Shown here: piece by piece, positions 5,981-8,202 of the stretch
How the letters are laid out: each line of letters begins with the position of its first letter
How positions within the stretch are numbered: position 1 is the stretch's first letter
Position numbers and translations under genes: made by a program
From: Pyrobaculum sp.
Lineage (GTDB): Archaea > Thermoproteota > Thermoprotei > Thermoproteales > Thermoproteaceae
Direction of reading: 5' to 3'
Assembly (NCBI GenBank): GCA_022759345.1
Contig: JAEMPK010000040.1
Coordinates: forward strand, 3,241 to 11,442
DNA length: 8,202 nucleotides
Notes under the pieces: generated by a model
What the model was told of the DNA's origin: nothing
The model's database searches: none
The model's input: the letters and a program-made list of their open reading frames with translations, nothing else

Positions 5981-7212
5981 TTGAGTTATTTGCTTATCTA
6001 ATCCTCGCCCTGTCTATCGCAACTGTGTTCGTAGGCAGAGTTGAGGGACGCTACGTCGCCGCCGCGGCGTCTGTGGCTTTGTTACTGCTTTCTGCGTACT
6101 TGGGTTTGCCTGTTGGCGTAGTTGTGGCAGTGGCGGCGTTGGCTTTATCTCTGGATTGGCAAATGAGGGCTTTTGGAGTTGCGTTGGCGTTTTCCGCCAC
6201 TGCTACGGCGTTGGCGGCTTATGTGTACTACAGCAAGTCACCGCCGGTGTACGGGTTGATCGCGCTTGCCCTCGTGACGGCGTCGGTTTACGGCCTCCTC
6301 GCCATGGGAAGGACTCGGGAGAACGTGGAGGGGGCCATGAAGTATCTTGTGTTCTCCGGCGTGGGCAAGGTCTTCATCGTGCTGGGCTACGTCTTGGCGG
6401 TCTCCGGCTGGAGCCAAGGTCTTTACTTAGCAGTGGTGGGTTTCATGTTTGAGCTCGGCATCGTGCCGTTTCATGCCTGGGTTGTAGACGCCTACGCCCT
6501 CGGCACTCCGAGGGGGGCGGCGGCCTTGGCCGCGTTTAGCAAAGTGACGGCGTTGTTTGTGTTGCTGACGATATTCCGATCTCTGCCTGGCGGCGGCGCG
6601 GTGGGTTTAGTGACTTTGATCGTGGCTCTGGCGTCGATGCTCGTGGCCAATGTGGCAGGCCTAACGGCGAAGACTCTGGGAAGGATCATGGCTTGGTCTT
6701 CAGTTGCACATATGTCCTACGCCTTAGCCGCCGTGGCGATTGTGTGGTGGTTAGGCGAGCCTAAGTCAGCCCCCTCGCTTTTCGGCATCTCGACGTCTGC
6801 AGCTGACCTGGCGGCGTTGGTGGTGGTCTTGGAGGCTTTATCCTCAGGCCTCGCCAAGGCCGGCGTCTTTGGTTATCTTTCCACCGGCTTCTCCGACGTA
6901 ATGCCGCCTAGAAGAAGCGTGTTGAACGTGCTTAACGTCCTGTCTCTTCTCGGGCTACCTCCGCTTCTAGGCTTCTGGCCTAAGCTCTTCCTCATATTGT
7001 TGGCACTTTCTTACCCGACCTCCGTCGGGGCGTTTCTAGTCCTCTGGATTGTGGCGAACAGCGCGGCGGCGACGCCGTACTACCTCCGCGCTTTGAGAAT
7101 GGTTGCAGAGGCGCCAGGCCCCGTGGCTGATAACGTCACTTCGTCGTATACCGCCTTCGTGTCGACTGTTCTTGGCTTAACTATGCCTCTTGTTGCCTAC
7201 ATACTTTTGTAA
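5977..7212 (+). CDS. nuoN: NADH-quinone oxidoreductase subunit N (antiporter-like), short and divergent
   Basis: The 411-residue membrane protein follows nuoL with an ATGA overlap and ends the operon. NuoN features: 'EGAMKYLVFSGVGKVF' (118-133, family E..LKYF), 'GIVPFHAWVVDAY' (161-173, family G.VPFH.W.PD.Y), 'AAFSKVTALF' with Lys189 in helix 8, 'TLGRIMAWSSVAHMSYAL' (233-250, family N.KRMLAYSSIAH.GY), and 'LGLPPLLGFWPKLFL' with Lys336 in helix 12. It is about 70-80 residues shorter than typical bacterial NuoN (about 480); the shortage is mostly before the KY motif, and about 12 helices remain. Two charges usually seen in the proton path look altered: the helix-7 Lys ahead of VPFH is Glu159, and helix 5 has no Glu. 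The protein is Ala/Val/Leu-rich, with many GCG, GTG and TTG codons. The assignment is secure from motifs and operon position. Confidence 0.92.
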   Translation: MIELFAYLILALSIATVFVGRVEGRYVAAAASVALLLLSAYLGLPVGVVVAVAALALSLDWQMRAFGVALAFSATATALAAYVYYSKSPPVYGLIALALVTASVYGLLAMGRTRENVEGAMKYLVFSGVGKVFIVLGYVLAVSGWSQGLYLAVVGFMFELGIVPFHAWVVDAYALGTPRGAAALAAFSKVTALFVLLTIFRSLPGGGAVGLVTLIVALASMLVANVAGLTAKTLGRIMAWSSVAHMSYALAAVAIVWWLGEPKSAPSLFGISTSAADLAALVVVLEALSSGLAKAGVFGYLSTGFSDVMPPRRSVLNVLNVLSLLGLPPLLGFWPKLFLILLALSYPTSVGAFLVLWIVANSAAATPYYLRALRMVAEAPGPVADNVTSSYTAFVSTVLGLTMPLVAYILL

Positions 7213-7219
7213 AGAATAG

Positions 7220-7225
7220 TTTTTT
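7220..7225 (+). terminator. Possible U-rich terminator of the nuo operon
   Basis: Six consecutive T residues lie 8 bases after the nuoN stop codon. Archaeal intrinsic termination needs only a U-rich run without a hairpin, and no inverted repeat is visible here. The run doubles as part of the ndk TATA box, so its role in termination is only a possibility. Confidence 0.3.
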
Positions 7226-7228
7226 ATT
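7220..7228 (+). promoter_or_regulatory. TATA box of the ndk promoter
   Basis: TTTTTTATT is centred about 25 bases before the ndk ATG at 7248, with a purine-rich AAAGAATAG directly upstream (7211-7219) that fits a BRE (TFB recognition element). The geometry suits a leaderless transcript starting at or next to the ATG. It lies just after the nuoN stop, so ndk is probably transcribed apart from the nuo operon. The same T-run could also help end the nuo transcript, since archaeal RNA polymerase terminates at U-rich stretches. Confidence 0.6.
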
Positions 7229-7247
7229 GAGGCTTGTCTTCTCGCAT

Positions 7248-7799
7248 ATGCCTATAGAGAAGACGCTTGTGATTTTGAAGCCTGACGCAGTGGCTCGGGG
7301 GCTTGTAGGAGAGATAACCGCTAGGTTTGAGAGGGCCGGTTTAAGAATTGTGGCTATGAAGATGCTGCGGGCCACGCCGGAGCAGATAGAGCGGTTCTAC
7401 CCCTCCTCCGAGGAATGGTTCAGATCTGCTGGGTCTAAGTTGCTGAAGGCGTATCAAGAGCTTGGAATAGACCCCCGGAAGAGGTTGGGCACCGACGACC
7501 CTGTGGAGGTTGGTCATAAGATAAAGGAAAATCTTGTGAAATACATGACGTCGGGGCCTATTGTCGTCATGGTGTTGAAGGGTAACCGGGCCGTGGAGGT
7601 CGTCAGGAAGCTTGTGGGTCCAACTGCGCCTCATTCGGCGCCTCCTGGCACAATACGTGGCGACTATTCTGTGGACTCGCCTGACCTGGCGGCTGAGGAG
7701 GGTAGGGTCGTGTATAACCTAGTCCACGCCTCTGACAGCCTTGCTGAGGCTGAGCGTGAGATAAAGTTTTGGTTTAGAGAAGAAGAAATAGTTGCTTAG
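7248..7799 (+). CDS. ndk: Nucleoside diphosphate kinase with internal insertion
   Basis: The 183-residue cytoplasmic enzyme moves the gamma-phosphate from ATP to other (d)NDPs through a phosphohistidine. Conserved elements: 'KTLVILKPDAVARGLVGEI' (5-23) with nucleotide-binding Lys11, 'YMTSGPIVVMVLKG' (99-112), 'GPTAPHSAPPGTIRGDY' (124-140), and the active-site 'NLVHASDS' (157-164) with catalytic His160, followed by 'AEREIKFWF'. Typical Ndk has 135-155 residues. The extra length lies between the 'FYP' at about 50-52 and 'YMTSGP', where a normal protein has only about 20 residues ('H...PFF..L'). ATG 7248 is chosen because it places KTLVILKPD near the N-terminus and the TATA box 25 bases upstream; an upstream TTG (7227) would overlap that box. 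The stop codon interlocks with that of the convergent gene on the other strand. Confidence 0.96.
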   Translation: MPIEKTLVILKPDAVARGLVGEITARFERAGLRIVAMKMLRATPEQIERFYPSSEEWFRSAGSKLLKAYQELGIDPRKRLGTDDPVEVGHKIKENLVKYMTSGPIVVMVLKGNRAVEVVRKLVGPTAPHSAPPGTIRGDYSVDSPDLAAEEGRVVYNLVHASDSLAEAEREIKFWFREEEIVA

Positions 7800-8200
7800 G
7801 CTACCTCTATTCTATAGGCTAGAAGCGTGAAGAGTAGGCTTGGCAGTTTTTTTGTCTTCTTGACTATTGGCACGGCTGCGAACACGGGGCCTGAGATAGT
7901 CCTATTAAGGACCTTGGCCCTGATTCTCTTGTCGCAGACCACACCCTCAAGCACTCCGTCTGTTACCTCTCCCTCAATAAGCTGGTCTAGGTGTTGGAGA
8001 AGCCACTCGTCTAGGTCGAGGGGCGTTATGTTTAGGAGGGCGGTGCCCCTCCGGGTCTTGAGTAGGGTTGCCTTAAAAGGTGGCTCTGCGTTTGTGGGTA
8101 GTTCCATGAGTTTGACGGGGAGTAGCCCGCAACGTGGGGGGGCCGTCGCGATGTAGTAGAGACCTGGACGCGGCCCCCTGCCCACTACGATTATTTCCAT
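7796..8200 (-). CDS. Conserved-looking hypothetical protein, function unknown
   Basis: I do not recognise this 134-residue protein. It is predicted soluble, with no signal peptide, membrane helix or metal-binding cluster (only two Cys, 24 and 89). The N-terminus (1-20, 'MEIIVVGRGPRPGLYYIATA') looks like two beta strands around a GRGPRPG turn. The middle (about 61-80, 'LDLDEWLLQHLDQLIEGEVT') looks like an acidic helix, and the end is Lys-rich then hydrophobic ('PIVKKTKKLPSLLFTLLAYR', 111-130). Ordinary composition and an even frame over the whole length suggest a real gene. It runs convergently to ndk and shares 4 bases with it at the 3' ends. The ATG lies 2 bases from the window edge, so a start further upstream cannot be excluded and its promoter is out of view. 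Confidence 0.7.
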   Translation of the reverse strand: MEIIVVGRGPRPGLYYIATAPPRCGLLPVKLMELPTNAEPPFKATLLKTRRGTALLNITPLDLDEWLLQHLDQLIEGEVTDGVLEGVVCDKRIRAKVLNRTISGPVFAAVPIVKKTKKLPSLLFTLLAYRIEVA

Positions 8201-8202
8201 GA

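Noticed and set aside
7227..7247. Extended ndk start at TTG 7227
   Set aside because: It would add seven residues not found in Ndk and place the start codon inside the TATA box.

Overview
The window looks like chromosome from a hyperthermophilic crenarchaeon of the Thermoproteales, most likely Pyrobaculum or a close relative. The reasons are the archaeal gene set, the GC-rich but CTC/TTG/AGG-rich coding style, promoter-like boxes about 25 bases upstream of start codons with almost no leader, and an enlarged nucleoside diphosphate kinase like that known from Pyrobaculum. The genus is inferred from style and protein resemblance, not from a search.

Bases 1-7212 hold the distal part of one operon for a respiratory complex I (Nuo-type) enzyme, all on the + strand: the C-terminal end of nuoD, then nuoH, nuoI, nuoJ, nuoK, nuoM, nuoL and nuoN. 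NuoD and NuoI belong to the peripheral electron-transfer arm. NuoH links that arm to the membrane and forms the quinone chamber. NuoJ and NuoK form the adjoining membrane module. NuoM, NuoL and NuoN are the antiporter-like ion-pumping subunits. The genes are tightly coupled: four ATGA stop/start overlaps (H/I, J/K, K/M, L/N) and one 10-base overlap (M/L). The only gaps are 29 bases before nuoH and 6 bases before nuoJ, and both have AT-rich promoter-like boxes nearby. No NADH-module genes (nuoE, F, G) lie in the window, so the electron donor cannot be read from it.

Bases 7248-7799 encode nucleoside diphosphate kinase (ndk) behind a convincing archaeal TATA box, apparently as a separate leaderless transcript. 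Bases 7796-8200 hold a convergent minus-strand gene of unknown function whose stop codon interlocks with that of ndk. There is no gene-free stretch longer than about 35 bases. I see no tRNA, rRNA, CRISPR array, insertion sequence or long repeat.

This is mostly an ordinary housekeeping region, and I do not see a clearly new system. The points most worth a second look are: a reversal of strand G/C bias inside nuoL that gene direction does not explain; loss or replacement of charged residues normally central to proton transfer in NuoH, NuoM and NuoN; an internal promoter candidate before nuoJ; and the insertion in Ndk.
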